A stretch of DNA of 64,000 nt from Candidatus Lutibacillus vidarii (GTDB lineage Bacteria; Actinomycetota; Actinomycetes; Actinomycetales; Dermatophilaceae). This document shows positions 8,203-19,419 of this stretch, one piece after another; the first letter of the stretch is position 1; each line of letters starts with the position of its first letter. The stretch covers positions 124,001 through 188,000 of the forward strand of contig JADKGA010000003.1 in assembly GCA_016717165.1 (NCBI GenBank). The letters run 5' to 3'. The translations under genes and the position numbers were made by a program. Under the pieces are notes generated by a model. That model made no database searches. It had not been told where the DNA came from and saw only the letters and a list, made by a program, of their open reading frames with translations.

Positions 8203-8911
8203 GGTCGATACACCGGCGCCCCGCCTCGACCGCCCGGAGCTCGAAGCCGGCCAGCGGGCGCCAGGCGGGTCGGGGCGAGAGGACCACCCTCGCCCCGACG
8301 ACCGATGCCTGACGGCGCAGGTAGCCGGCGTAGTCGGGAGCGTCGGTCGCGACAAGGAGCGCACCGTCGGGCCGGAGCCGGTCGAGGAGCAGCGACAGCC
8401 GGTCGGCGGCGACGAAGCGGCGCTTCTCGTGCTTGGCCTTGGGCCAGGGGTCGGGGAAGAACAGGTGGACAGCGGCCAATGAGCCCGAGGGCAGCCGCTC
8501 CAGGAGCGGGACAGCGTCCCCGGAGTGCAGCCGCAGGTTCCTCACCGCCGCGTCGGCGGCCGCCGCTGCCGCGCGGGCCAGACCGGGGAGGTGGACGTCC
8601 ACGGCCACGAGGTCATGGTCGGGATGGGCCACGCAGAAGCCGATGGCGGCCGCACCGTGGCCGCAGCCGATCTCCAGCACCAGCGGCGCCCGACGGCCGA
8701 AGACGTGCTCGGCGTTCACGGGCCCCTCGGGCACCGCGTAGAGCGGGAGCACGACGTCGACCCGCGACCGGGTCAGGGCGGACAGTCGCCCGCGCCTTCC
8801 GCGATACGTCAGCACCGTGCCTGCACTGTCCACAGCCCCCGAGTATGACGCCCCGTTGTCCACAGATCTCGCAGAGTTGTCCACAGATCTCGCAGAGTGG
8901 TCGAGACCCAT
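8180..8911 (-). CDS. trmB: tRNA (guanine-N7-)-methyltransferase TrmB
   Basis: TrmB methylates G46 in the variable loop of tRNAs using S-adenosylmethionine. Visible landmarks are TYRGRRGRLS near the start of the conserved part, the SAM loop LEIGCGHGAAAIGF, the acidic VAVDVH strand, and the family motif FFPDPWPKAKHEKRR with the downstream ATDAPDYA segment. The true start is uncertain. The longest frame (ATG) begins with two SARSVDN repeats that are only the translation of a tandem DnaA-box repeat; GTG codons at 8833 or 8815 would remove this odd extension. None has a clear ribosome binding site. Confidence 0.88.
   Translation of the reverse strand: MGLDHSARSVDNSARSVDNGASYSGAVDSAGTVLTYRGRRGRLSALTRSRVDVVLPLYAVPEGPVNAEHVFGRRAPLVLEIGCGHGAAAIGFCVAHPDHDLVAVDVHLPGLARAAAAAADAAVRNLRLHSGDAVPLLERLPSGSLAAVHLFFPDPWPKAKHEKRRFVAADRLSLLLDRLRPDGALLVATDAPDYAGYLRRQASVVGARVVLSPRPAWRPLAGFELRAVEAGRRCIDLTVSRCG
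8826..8897 (+). promoter_or_regulatory. Cluster of three DnaA-box-like 9-mers, two in a 21-bp tandem repeat
   Basis: CTGTCCACA (8826-8834), TTGTCCACA (8856-8864) and TTGTCCACA (8877-8885) are all in the same orientation. TTGTCCACA is the preferred DnaA box of high-GC actinobacteria. The last two belong to a perfect 21-bp direct duplication (8856-8876 and 8877-8897). The cluster lies at the 5' end of trmB and about 100 bp upstream of the surface-protein gene. DnaA-dependent control or DnaA titration is inferred. Confidence 0.5.
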
Positions 8912-8998
8912 GCCTAAACGGGGCCGGCCGGGCTACGATGACCTCGTCTACGGCGCGATCGTGTGTGCCAGTTCGGGGAGTAAAAGGGGTAGCGCACG

Positions 8999-10305
8999 AT
9001 GTCTCTCGGAGTCCGCAGCTTCCGCCGCGTTGTGGTCATGGCCATCCTGGCCTTGTTTGCCGTGGCCTGGCAGCTCACCGTCTCGGCGGGGTCTTCGACT
9101 CGATCGACGTCACCCAGGATATCGCCGGTCCCACCGAGCACATGACCGTCGACGCCGCCTTCACCATCCCAGCCGGCTCGCACGCCGGCGACACCTTCAC
9201 CCTCGCGCTCGCGGCCCCCTTTGCCTGGGTGGGTGACTCCTTCGACATCGTCGACCCGGTGACCGGCGATCCGGTTGCCCATGTCGTCGTCAGCGGCTCC
9301 GTGGCCACCTTCACCCTGACCGACTATGTCGAGGGGAAAGGACCGATCCAGGGGTCGACGACACTGAACACCTTCTTCACCAACGGCAGCGTGGAAGAAG
9401 GGGACATCGTCACGGCGACCTTCACGACCAAGGACGAGACCTTCACCGATATCGTCGAGGTAGGGCCTCAGCCGGTGAGCACGGGCGTCAACCGCAAGGT
9501 CTTCGTCTGGATCGACCGGGCCACCCAGGACGGCTTCTCCTTCGCCATCTACGCCAGCACCTTGAACCAGGTCCCTGACGCCAACCGCACCGTGACCATC
9601 ACCGACATACCGTCCACGGGCGTGAAGGTCGACTGCGCGACGATCCGGATGCAGATGGCCCCCGACGTTGGCGGGGCCCCCGGGACCTTCTCGCGGATCC
9701 CCACGGCCAACCGCACCCTGACCTGTCCGGCGCCCACCTCGCCGAACGGCTTCATCGCCGAGATGCGCAATATCCCGGTGGGCTACCACGTGCGGGTCAG
9801 GGGGCTGGCCATCGTCACCGACTCCACGCTGACCACCTACACCAATGCGGCCGAGATCAGGATCTACGGTCAGAGCCCGATCCGGGTCCGGAACTCCGTG
9901 CGCCGGTTCACCGGCTCCGGACAGGCCACAGGAACCCCCAGCACGACCACCAGCACCACGTCGACCACCAGCACCACCTCGACCACCAGCACCACATCGA
10001 CCACCAGCACCAGCTCGACCACCAGCACCACATCGTCCAGCAGCACCAGCTCGACCACCAGCACCACATCGACCACGACGCCGCCAAGCTCAACGACCAC
10101 CACCACGACGACGCCGCCAAGCTCGACGACCAGCAGCACGACGACAACCGAGCCTGCGTCGACCACGACGACCCTCCCGGACACCGGGGCGGGCCGCACG
10201 ACGTCCATCGGAGGGTTGGGTGGCGCGCTGGTCCTTCTGGGCACCGTGCTGGTCTTCGCCTCGGCACGTCGGTCCAGGGCAAGCGGCCGCTACCTGGCCC
10301 GCTGA
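8999..10305 (+). pseudogene. LPDTG-anchored Ig-like surface adhesin, reading frame broken near the signal peptide
   Basis: The ATG at 8999 (AAAAGGGG upstream) opens a good Sec signal peptide, MSLGVRSFRRVVVMAILALF then AVAWQLTVSAG, but this frame stops at 9145. The mature part continues in another frame from about 9091 (GVFDSIDVTQDIAGP). Adding one G to the GGGG at 9088-9091 would join them into a protein of about 435 residues. The mature region resembles the SdrG/collagen-adhesin type Ig-like domains (about 220 residues), then a Thr/Ser stalk, LPDTG (10174-10188), a hydrophobic helix and an Arg-rich tail, the architecture of a sortase substrate. It could be a real null allele, a phase-variable tract or a sequence error. 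An annotation starting at the in-frame ATG 9142 would lack any export signal. Confidence 0.7.
9941..10160 (+). repeat. Low-complexity Thr/Ser codon repeat (cell-wall stalk)
   Basis: Degenerate short tandem units of AGC/TCG/ACC/ACG codons encode runs of T-S-T-T and T-T-P-P-S-S. This is the spacer that would carry the Ig-like domain through the cell wall. Such tracts are prone to length change by slippage. Confidence 0.8.
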
Positions 10306-10401
10306 CCGGGACTGACTCCTCGACCTGGTGGCAGGGCGTCCCCGGGTCAGGTGAGCTTGGCCTGGCTGCGCGTGCTGGTCGACGCCGGTGCGATAACCCG
10401 C

Positions 10402-10869
10402 TCAGGGCAGCGGTGGCAGCGTCCCGTCCTGCTCGTACGCCGTCACCATGTCCAGCCGGCGCTGGTGCCGGGTGCCCCCGACGAACTCGGTGCTGAGGAA
10501 GACGTCGACGATGGCCTTGGCGACCTCGGTCTCGGTGAACCGGCCGCCGATCGAGACGACTTGCGCGTTGTTGTGCTCCCGGGCCAGACCGGCCAGCTCG
10601 GGTGTCCACGCCAGCGCGGCGCGGATGCCGTCGACCTTGTTCGCCGCGATCTGTTCGCCATTGCCGGACCCGCCGAGAACGACCCCACGCGACTGCGGGT
10701 CGGCCGCGACGGCTTCCGCGGCCCGCAGGACGTAGACGGGGTAGTCGTCCTGGGCGTCATACGCGAGGGGACCGTGGTTGACCACGTCGTGACCGGACGC
10801 GCGCAGGTGGGCGACCAGGGCCTCTTGCAGCTCGAAGGCGGCGTGGTCCCCGCCGATGTGCACCCTCAT
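10402..10869 (-). CDS. rpiB: Ribose-5-phosphate isomerase B
   Basis: The 155-residue enzyme interconverts ribose 5-phosphate and ribulose 5-phosphate in the pentose phosphate pathway. The phosphate and ring-opening residues lie in GGDHAAFE (Asp8, His9) and YDAQDDYP. LGGSGNGEQIAANK carries Glu72, which takes the place of the catalytic Cys of other RpiB families, as in the mycobacterial enzyme. AREHNNAQ and HQRRLDM complete the signature. Its ATG overlaps the stop of the upstream nitroreductase-like gene (ATGA), so translation is coupled. Confidence 0.95.
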   Translation of the reverse strand: MRVHIGGDHAAFELQEALVAHLRASGHDVVNHGPLAYDAQDDYPVYVLRAAEAVAADPQSRGVVLGGSGNGEQIAANKVDGIRAALAWTPELAGLAREHNNAQVVSIGGRFTETEVAKAIVDVFLSTEFVGGTRHQRRLDMVTAYEQDGTLPPLP

Positions 10870-11501
10870 CCCTGCTCCCCCGTGTCGAAGATCGGTCCGA
10901 CCGTCCGGGTTCTCTTGAGCTCGAAGAAGCCTGGCGTGCCCGCGACGAGCAGGCAGCCATCCCAGAGCCGACCTGCCGCCTCACCCTTGGGGGCCGGGCT
11001 GACCACCGGACCGAAGAAGGCGACTCCGTCGACCGCGACGACGGGCGTGCCCACCTCGGTGCCGACCAGGGAGATGCCCTCCTCGTGGCTGGCCCGGAGC
11101 AGGTCGTCGACGGCATCGGAGTCGGCGTACTCGATCAGCGCCGCGGGCAGCTCGCACTCGGCCAGGGCAGCCGCAGCCACGGCACGATAGTCCGTGTCCT
11201 GACCGTGGTGGATCCGCTCCCCCATCGCGTCATACAGCGGCTTGACGACCGATGGGCCATGGTCCCGCGCCGCCGCGATGATGACCCGCACCGGAGCCCA
11301 GGCCCGCTCCATGAGGCTCTGGTAGTCCTCCGGCAGGTCCCGACCGGCGTTGAGGACCGAGAGGGACATCACCGACCAGGTGAGGTCGACCGGGCGGACC
11401 CGTTCGACCTCCATGAGCCACCGGGACGTCATCCATGCCCAGGGGCACACCGGGTCGAACCACATGCGGGCGGCGCTGCGGGGCGCGGGAGTCGAGGCCA
11501 T
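10866..11501 (-). CDS. Mycothiol-dependent nitroreductase-like DsbA-family protein (Rv2466c type) with CPWA active site
   Basis: A 211-residue thioredoxin-fold protein of the DsbA/Rv2466c group. FDPVCPWAWMTSRW near the N-terminus, VGTEVGTPVV (cis-Pro loop) and VAFFGPVVSPAPKGEAAGRLWD match this family, and the C-terminal FFELKRTRT is diagnostic. Rv2466c reduces substrates with mycothiol through Cys19 and Cys22; here Cys19 is present but position 22 is Ala (CPWA). A one-cysteine mechanism with mixed disulfide formation is therefore expected. The ATG with GAGG 9 nt upstream was chosen over a GTG eight codons earlier. It is divergent from pepN, as in M. tuberculosis. Confidence 0.85.
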   Translation of the reverse strand: MASTPAPRSAARMWFDPVCPWAWMTSRWLMEVERVRPVDLTWSVMSLSVLNAGRDLPEDYQSLMERAWAPVRVIIAAARDHGPSVVKPLYDAMGERIHHGQDTDYRAVAAAALAECELPAALIEYADSDAVDDLLRASHEEGISLVGTEVGTPVVAVDGVAFFGPVVSPAPKGEAAGRLWDGCLLVAGTPGFFELKRTRTVGPIFDTGEQG

Positions 11502-11583
11502 GGCGCCAATCCTCGCACTCCCCACCGAGGAACTCGTGACAGGATGGCAAGGGTTGCCACGTCCTGGTCAAGGAGGACCCGTC

Positions 11584-14152
<2,569 letters not shown>

Positions 14153-14157
<5 letters not shown>

Positions 14158-14183
14158 CCTCGGCTCCGTCCGCCGAGGTCAGC
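14153..14183. terminator. Bidirectional hairpin between pepN and malQ
   Basis: GCTGACCTCGGC and GCCGAGGTCAGC pair over 12 bp with a 7-nt loop, exactly between two convergent genes and overlapping both stop regions. Confidence 0.75.
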
Positions 14184-16299
14184 CCTGGACCGCGCGGACC
14201 ACGGCGTGGGCGTAGCCCGACTCGACGAGGTCCTCCAGGAGCACCGGCTCGCCGGCCGGGTCGGACAGCGGGATCCGCCAGTTGGGGTACTCCTCGTCGG
14301 TGCCTGGCTGGTTGACCGGTCGCCGGTCCCCGACCAGATCCGGCACGGCCACGCCGAGCATGAGCGAGGGCGTCTGTCCGAGGAAGCGGTGCAGGGCGAG
14401 AACGACCTCGGCTGGGTCGGTCTCGTCGAGGTCAAGCAGCCCGCGCGCCCGGAGGGCCTCGATGACGTGGCGTTGCTCGGCGGCGTCCGTGGCGCGCTCC
14501 TCCTCCAGCGAGCGGGTCAGCAGACCCAACCGGTGCCGGATGTCGACGTGGATGCCCTCGAGGTAGCCGCGGGTGGGCGGCAGGTCGTGGGTGGTCACCG
14601 TCGCCAGGCAGAGCCGCCGGTACGCCTGCGGGGGCAGCGGGTCGCCGGACCCACCGAAGTCCCGCTCGAACCACAGGATGGACGTCCCGAGCACGCCCCG
14701 CTCCGCCAGGTAGTCGCGGACCCAGGGCTCGACGGTGCCGAGGTCCTCGCCGATGACGACCGCCCCGGCCCGATGGGCCTCGAGGATGAGGATGCCGACG
14801 AGGGCCTCGTGGTCGTACTTGACGTACGCGCCGGCGCTGGCCGGGAGGCCTTCCGGCACCCACCAGAGGCGGAACAGCCCGAGGATGTGGTCGACCCGGA
14901 TGCCCCCGGCGTGACGCAGGACGGTTCGCAGCATGTCGCGGTAGGGCGCATAGCCGAGCTCGGCCAACCGGTCGGGCCGCCATGGCGGCTGGCTCCAGTC
15001 CTGACCGAGCTGGTTGTACTGGTCGGCGGGCGCCCCGACGGTGACCCCCTGCGCCAGGGCGGTCCGCAGCGCCCAGGCGTCGGCCCCGCGCGGGTGCACC
15101 CCGACCGCGAGATCGTGGACCACGCCGAGCCCCATGCCCCCGCGGGTGGCTCGGGCCTGGGCGGCATCGAGCTGCTCGTCGGCGACCCACTGCAGCCAGG
15201 CGAAGAAGTCGACCTCCTCGGTGGCCTCCTCGCGGAAGGTCGACACCGCGGGCGAGGCGGGGTCGCGCAGCTCCTCAGGCCATAGCGTCGCGTCGGTCCC
15301 GAACCGGGTCGCCAGGGCGCACCACGTGGCGAAGGCCACCAGACCAGTCCCCTGCTCGGCGAGGAAGGCGTCCAGCTCGCGCTGCCGCCCAGGCGAGCGC
15401 GGCACGGCATACACCGCGCGGAGCGCCTCGACCTTGAGCTCCCACGCCGCGTCCCGGTCGATCGTCGGGCCGGCGTTGAGCGCACTGGCCTTGGTCGCCG
15501 CACCGGAGACGGCCTTGCGCGCCGGTCCACGGAGGTAAGCCACCTCGGGGATGTCCTCGACCCGGACGTAGATCGGGTTGACGAACCGGCGGGTCGTCGG
15601 CAGGTATGGCGAGGGCTCCATCGGCGCGACGGGCTCGGCCGCGTGGAGCGGGTTGATGAGGACGAAGTCCGCGTTGAGGTCCCGGGCTCCCCACGTGCAC
15701 AGGTCGGCGAGATCGCTGAGGTCGCCGATGCCCCAGCTGCGCTCGGAGCGCACTTGGTACAGCTGGGCCATCAGCCCCCACACCTGGCCGCGCTCGAGCC
15801 GCTCGGGCAGGCGGAGCCGCTGCGGCGTGACGACGACCCGGGCCGTGGCGACCTGGTCGCCATACCGCGCCCTGAGCGTGTGCCAGCCGAGCGGCAGGTC
15901 ACCGGGCAGCTCGACGGTGGCCTCACCGATCTCGCGTCCGTCGATCAGCTGTGGCGGGACATAGTGGTCGACCTGCCGGACCGGGCGGGTCGAACCGTCC
16001 TCGAGGGCGAGCTCGACGGCAATTGCCGTGCCGTGAGGGACGTGGACCGGCACCCAGGGGGTCCACCCCTCCCGCATGACGACGACGGGAGGCAGGACAC
16101 GCCGCCAGGCCCGGGTGGAGACCTCGGCGAGCGAGCCGGCAACGGCCTCGGGGGTGCTGGCGTCGACGTCGAGGGCGGCCAGGACCGTCCGGATGGTCTC
16201 CTCGGTGACCTCGGTATGCCGCCCCTGCCAGTCCCAGAACTCGGTGCTCACTCCGCACGCATGGGCCAGCTCACGCAGGGCGGTGGTCGGGTCGTTCAC
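14179..16299 (-). CDS. malQ: 4-alpha-glucanotransferase (amylomaltase, GH77)
   Basis: The 706-residue long actinobacterial type has an N-terminal beta domain of about 180 residues before the GH77 barrel. It transfers maltosyl and longer segments between alpha-1,4-glucans in maltodextrin and glycogen metabolism. Predicted nucleophile Asp470 lies in GGIRVDHILGLFR, acid/base Glu518 in VVIGEDLGTVEP, and Asp572 in TTHDLPPTRGYL. The barrel begins near GLMAQLYQVRSERSWGIGDL. The start is GTG. It lies beside the alpha-glucosidase gene aglA on the other strand, which suggests a shared alpha-glucan role. Confidence 0.94.
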   Translation of the reverse strand: MNDPTTALRELAHACGVSTEFWDWQGRHTEVTEETIRTVLAALDVDASTPEAVAGSLAEVSTRAWRRVLPPVVVMREGWTPWVPVHVPHGTAIAVELALEDGSTRPVRQVDHYVPPQLIDGREIGEATVELPGDLPLGWHTLRARYGDQVATARVVVTPQRLRLPERLERGQVWGLMAQLYQVRSERSWGIGDLSDLADLCTWGARDLNADFVLINPLHAAEPVAPMEPSPYLPTTRRFVNPIYVRVEDIPEVAYLRGPARKAVSGAATKASALNAGPTIDRDAAWELKVEALRAVYAVPRSPGRQRELDAFLAEQGTGLVAFATWCALATRFGTDATLWPEELRDPASPAVSTFREEATEEVDFFAWLQWVADEQLDAAQARATRGGMGLGVVHDLAVGVHPRGADAWALRTALAQGVTVGAPADQYNQLGQDWSQPPWRPDRLAELGYAPYRDMLRTVLRHAGGIRVDHILGLFRLWWVPEGLPASAGAYVKYDHEALVGILILEAHRAGAVVIGEDLGTVEPWVRDYLAERGVLGTSILWFERDFGGSGDPLPPQAYRRLCLATVTTHDLPPTRGYLEGIHVDIRHRLGLLTRSLEEERATDAAEQRHVIEALRARGLLDLDETDPAEVVLALHRFLGQTPSLMLGVAVPDLVGDRRPVNQPGTDEEYPNWRIPLSDPAGEPVLLEDLVESGYAHAVVRAVQG

Positions 16300-16414
16300 G
16301 CGGCGAGTCTGTCACGGCTGACCAGGTGCGGCCACGACAATGGACGCCTATCGAGATGGGTCGCGTCAGGCCTGGCCGTCGACCCGCCCACACCCCGGCG
16401 AGAAGGAGCCTCCC

Positions 16415-17332
16415 GTGACCGCCACGGCACCTGCCCTGACCGTGGACGAGGTGCGCACCTGGGCGCTCGGCGCGCCGTCGCTCATCGTCGTGACCCTCGT
16501 CGGGTCGCTGGTCCTGCGCTGGACCGTGCACCGGGTCATCACCCGAGTCGTCCGGGCCGCGGTCTCCCGCCATGAGGAACGGCTGACCCGAGAGTCGAGG
16601 ACCGAGCGGGTGATCACCTCGGCCACGGGGGTCGCGCCCGAACGTCAGGTGCAGCGCATGGAGACCCTCGCCGCGATCCTGCGGTCGCTGGCCACCTTCG
16701 CGATCTACGGGATCGCGGTCCTCACCTGTATGGCGATCATCGGCATCCCGCTGGCTCCACTGCTCGCGTCCGCGGGTGTGGGCGGGGTCGCGCTCGGCTT
16801 TGGCGCCCAGTCCCTCGTCAAGGACTTCCTCTCCGGGATCTTCATGATCATCGAGGACCAGTACGGCGTCGGCGACTATATCGACACCGGCGAGGCGATC
16901 GGCTTCGTCGAGGACGTCTCGCTGCGGGTCACCAAGCTCAGCGACAAGGTCGGTCGGGTCTGGTATGTCCGCAATGGCGAGATCCTCCGGGTGGCCAACC
17001 ACACGCAGGGCTGGTCGCTCGCCGTCGTCGACATGCCGGTCGCCTACGACGAGGACATCACCTCGGCCACCGAGATCATCCAGACCGCGCTCGAGCAGAT
17101 CCACGACGACCCGCAATGGCGCGACGTGCTCCTGGCACCGCCGCGCGTCGCCGGCGTCGAGAGCGTCACCGGGGGTGCGATCGGCATCCGGATCGAGGCC
17201 CGCTGCACGGCAACCTTTGCTCCCGACGTCCAGCGGGTGATCCGCGAGCGGGTCAAGGCCGCGCTCGATGCCGCCGGCGTCCGCGGCCCGGTCATCGCGG
17301 TCCCCGGTATGGCGCCGCCCCCGCCCGCGTGA
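16415..17332 (+). CDS. MscS-family mechanosensitive ion channel
   Basis: A 305-residue small-conductance channel protein that releases solutes on hypo-osmotic shock. TM1 is at about residues 13-36, TM2 about 86-108, and the pore helix TM3 contains the Gly/Ala-rich LLASAGVGGVALGFGAQSLVKD segment, followed by the beta domain (GDYIDTGEAIGFVEDVSLRVTKL) and an alpha/beta C-terminal domain. The GTG with AAGGAG 6 nt upstream was chosen; the frame extends 25 codons further without a ribosome site. It is the first of five co-directional genes, although glbO follows after 36 bp. Confidence 0.9.
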   Translation: MTATAPALTVDEVRTWALGAPSLIVVTLVGSLVLRWTVHRVITRVVRAAVSRHEERLTRESRTERVITSATGVAPERQVQRMETLAAILRSLATFAIYGIAVLTCMAIIGIPLAPLLASAGVGGVALGFGAQSLVKDFLSGIFMIIEDQYGVGDYIDTGEAIGFVEDVSLRVTKLSDKVGRVWYVRNGEILRVANHTQGWSLAVVDMPVAYDEDITSATEIIQTALEQIHDDPQWRDVLLAPPRVAGVESVTGGAIGIRIEARCTATFAPDVQRVIRERVKAALDAAGVRGPVIAVPGMAPPPPA

Positions 17333-17368
17333 GCGGCCACTCCCCCGGGGCTGAGAGACTGAGCCACA

Positions 17369-17749
17369 ATGAGTGTGTATGACGACATCGGCGGCTCTGC
17401 GACCTTCGAGGCCCTGACCCGAGGCTTCTACGCCGGGGTGGCGACCGACCCCACGCTGCGGGCTCTCTACCCCGAGGAGGACCTCGAGCCGGCCCGGGTC
17501 CGGCTGCAGCTCTTCCTCGAGCAGTACTTCGGCGGGCCACTGACCTACCTTGAGCTCCGCGGGCACCCCCGGCTGCGGATGCGGCACGCGCCATACGCCG
17601 TCACCCCGGACATGCGGGACCGGTGGCTACGGCACATGCTCGGCTCGCTGGACCGGCTCGCGCTACCCGCCGAGCACGACGACACGCTGCGGCGCTACCT
17701 CACCTCGGCAGCCTTCGCCCTGGTCAACTCCTTCGAGGAGCCGTCATGA
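17369..17749 (+). CDS. glbO: Group II truncated haemoglobin (trHbO)
   Basis: A 126-residue 2-on-2 globin. The proximal haem ligand is His73 in RGHPRLRMRHAPY, and FLEQYFGGPLTY is the conserved CD-E region. RDRWLRHM holds the G8 Trp typical of group II. The family binds O2 and NO and is proposed to aid respiration or protect from reactive nitrogen species. The gene stop overlaps the aglA start (ATGA), so globin and glucosidase are translationally coupled, as in the M. tuberculosis Rv2470-Rv2471 pair. Confidence 0.95.
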   Translation: MSVYDDIGGSATFEALTRGFYAGVATDPTLRALYPEEDLEPARVRLQLFLEQYFGGPLTYLELRGHPRLRMRHAPYAVTPDMRDRWLRHMLGSLDRLALPAEHDDTLRRYLTSAAFALVNSFEEPS

Positions 17750-19419
17750 CCCCCTGGTGGCAGGAGGCGGTGCTCTACCAGATCTACCCGAGATCCTTCG
17801 CCGACTCCGATGGCGACGGGATGGGGGACCTGCCCGGCATCACCTCGCGGCTCGACTACGTCCGCGACCTCGGCGTCGACGGGATCTGGGTCTCGCCTTT
17901 CTACCTCTCGCCGATGAACGACGCCGGCTATGACGTCGCCGACTACCGCCGGGTGGACCCGGTCTTCGGCTCGACCGCGGACGCCGACGCGCTCCTGCGC
18001 CGGGCCCACGAGCTGGGCCTGAAGGTCCTCGTCGACCTCGTCCCGAACCACACGTCCTCCGAGCACGCCTGGTTCCAGGCCGCCCTCGCTGCCGGACCGG
18101 GCAGCCCGGAGCGGGCCCGCTACCACTTCCGGGACGGGCAGGGCCGCGGGGGCGCCCAGCCGCCGAACCGGTGGCGCTCGGTCTTCGGCGGGCCGGGCTG
18201 GACCAGGGTGGTCGAGCCGGACGGCACACCCGGCCAGTGGTACCTCCACCTCTTCGATGTCACCCAGCCCGACCTCAACTGGGAGCACCCGCAGGTCCGC
18301 GCCGAGTTCCTCGACATCCTGCGGTACTGGCTCGACCGCGGCGTCGACGGCTTCCGGGTCGACGTCGCCCACGCCCTGGTCAAGGCGCCCGGGCTGCCGG
18401 ACTATGACGACGCACCAGAGGCGCCGCTGACCGCCGCGGGCGACGAGCGGCCCCCGACCCACCTCGCGCCGATGTGGGACCAGGACGGGGTCCATGAGAT
18501 CTACCGCTCGTGGCGCGCCCTGCTCGACTCGTATGGCGAACCCGCCCGGATCCTCTGCGCCGAGGCCTGGGTCCACCCGGTCGAGCGGGCGATGCTCTAC
18601 GTCCGGCCGGACGAGATGCACCAGAGCTTCGCGTTCGACTTCCTCGACACCCCGTGGCGCGCCGCGGACCTGCGGGAGGTCATCGCCCACGACCGCCGCG
18701 CGCTGGCCTCGGTCGGGGCGGCCCCCACCTGGGTGCTGTCGAACCACGACGTCGTCCGCACCGCCTCGCGGTTGGGTCTGCCCGCCGGGTCGCCCCGCCC
18801 CAACGGGCTCGGCCCGCGCTCGAGCGTGCGGCCCGACCCGGGCCTGGGGCTGCGTCGGGCCCGAGCGGCGGCGACGCTCATGCTCGCGCTTCCGGGGGCG
18901 GCATACCTCTACCAGGGTGAGGAGCTCGGCCTGCCCGACCACCTCGAGCTGCCCGATGAGGTGCGCCAGGACCCGGTCTGGGTGCGCACCGAGCACCGCG
19001 AGCTGGGCCGGGACGGCTGCCGGGTGCCGCTGCCCTGGGTCGGCGACGCGCCCTCCCTCGGGTTCGGGCCGAGCGAGCGCACGTGGCTGCCCCAACCCCC
19101 CGAGTATGCCGCCCTGGCGGTCGACCAGCAGGTGGGTCGACCGGGGTCCACCCTGGAGCTCTACCGTCGCCTGCTCACCCTGCGCCGCGAGCACGGGGTC
19201 GGGTCGGCGGCCCTGACCGAGCTGACCGGCTATGGCGACGAGGTCATTGCCTACCGGCTGGACGGCCGCAGCGGTGCCCTTGCCGTCGTCGTCAACCTCG
19301 GGGCCTCGGGCGTCGAGCTGCCCGGGGGGTCGACGCTGCTCGTCGCCTCCGACCCCTTGGTCGCCGGCCGGCTTCCGACCGACACGGCCGCCTGGGTCCT
19401 GCTGGCCGAGGCGCCCTGA
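17746..19419 (+). CDS. aglA: Alpha-glucosidase / oligo-1,6-glucosidase-like GH13 enzyme
   Basis: A 557-residue GH13 enzyme that hydrolyses terminal alpha-glucosidic bonds of maltose, isomaltose or trehalose-like sugars. The first motif is WWQEAVLYQIYPRSF. Nucleophile Asp206 lies in GFRVDVAHAL, acid/base Glu273 in CAEAWV, and Asp335 in LSNHDVVR. DSDGDGMGDLPGI is the calcium-loop region and VDLVPNHTS is region I. A C-terminal beta domain ends in WVLLAEAP. The start overlaps the glbO stop, although the frame is open upstream. There is no signal peptide, so it is cytosolic. Exact specificity is not readable. Confidence 0.93.
   Translation: MTPWWQEAVLYQIYPRSFADSDGDGMGDLPGITSRLDYVRDLGVDGIWVSPFYLSPMNDAGYDVADYRRVDPVFGSTADADALLRRAHELGLKVLVDLVPNHTSSEHAWFQAALAAGPGSPERARYHFRDGQGRGGAQPPNRWRSVFGGPGWTRVVEPDGTPGQWYLHLFDVTQPDLNWEHPQVRAEFLDILRYWLDRGVDGFRVDVAHALVKAPGLPDYDDAPEAPLTAAGDERPPTHLAPMWDQDGVHEIYRSWRALLDSYGEPARILCAEAWVHPVERAMLYVRPDEMHQSFAFDFLDTPWRAADLREVIAHDRRALASVGAAPTWVLSNHDVVRTASRLGLPAGSPRPNGLGPRSSVRPDPGLGLRRARAAATLMLALPGAAYLYQGEELGLPDHLELPDEVRQDPVWVRTEHRELGRDGCRVPLPWVGDAPSLGFGPSERTWLPQPPEYAALAVDQQVGRPGSTLELYRRLLTLRREHGVGSAALTELTGYGDEVIAYRLDGRSGALAVVVNLGASGVELPGGSTLLVASDPLVAGRLPTDTAAWVLLAEAP

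Noticed and set aside
8826..8897. DnaA boxes considered as oriC
   Set aside because: Only three boxes, no AT-rich unwinding stretch, and none of dnaA, dnaN, rpmH or gidB nearby.
8305..8998. Plus-strand open frame that runs through trmB into the adhesin
   Set aside because: It is antisense to trmB and only happens to be in frame with the mature adhesin; it carries no signal peptide. The real 5' end is the signal peptide at 8999 in another frame.
9941..10160. Short tandem repeats considered as a CRISPR or integration hotspot
   Set aside because: Simple Thr/Ser codon repeats in a cell-wall stalk; no spacer structure.
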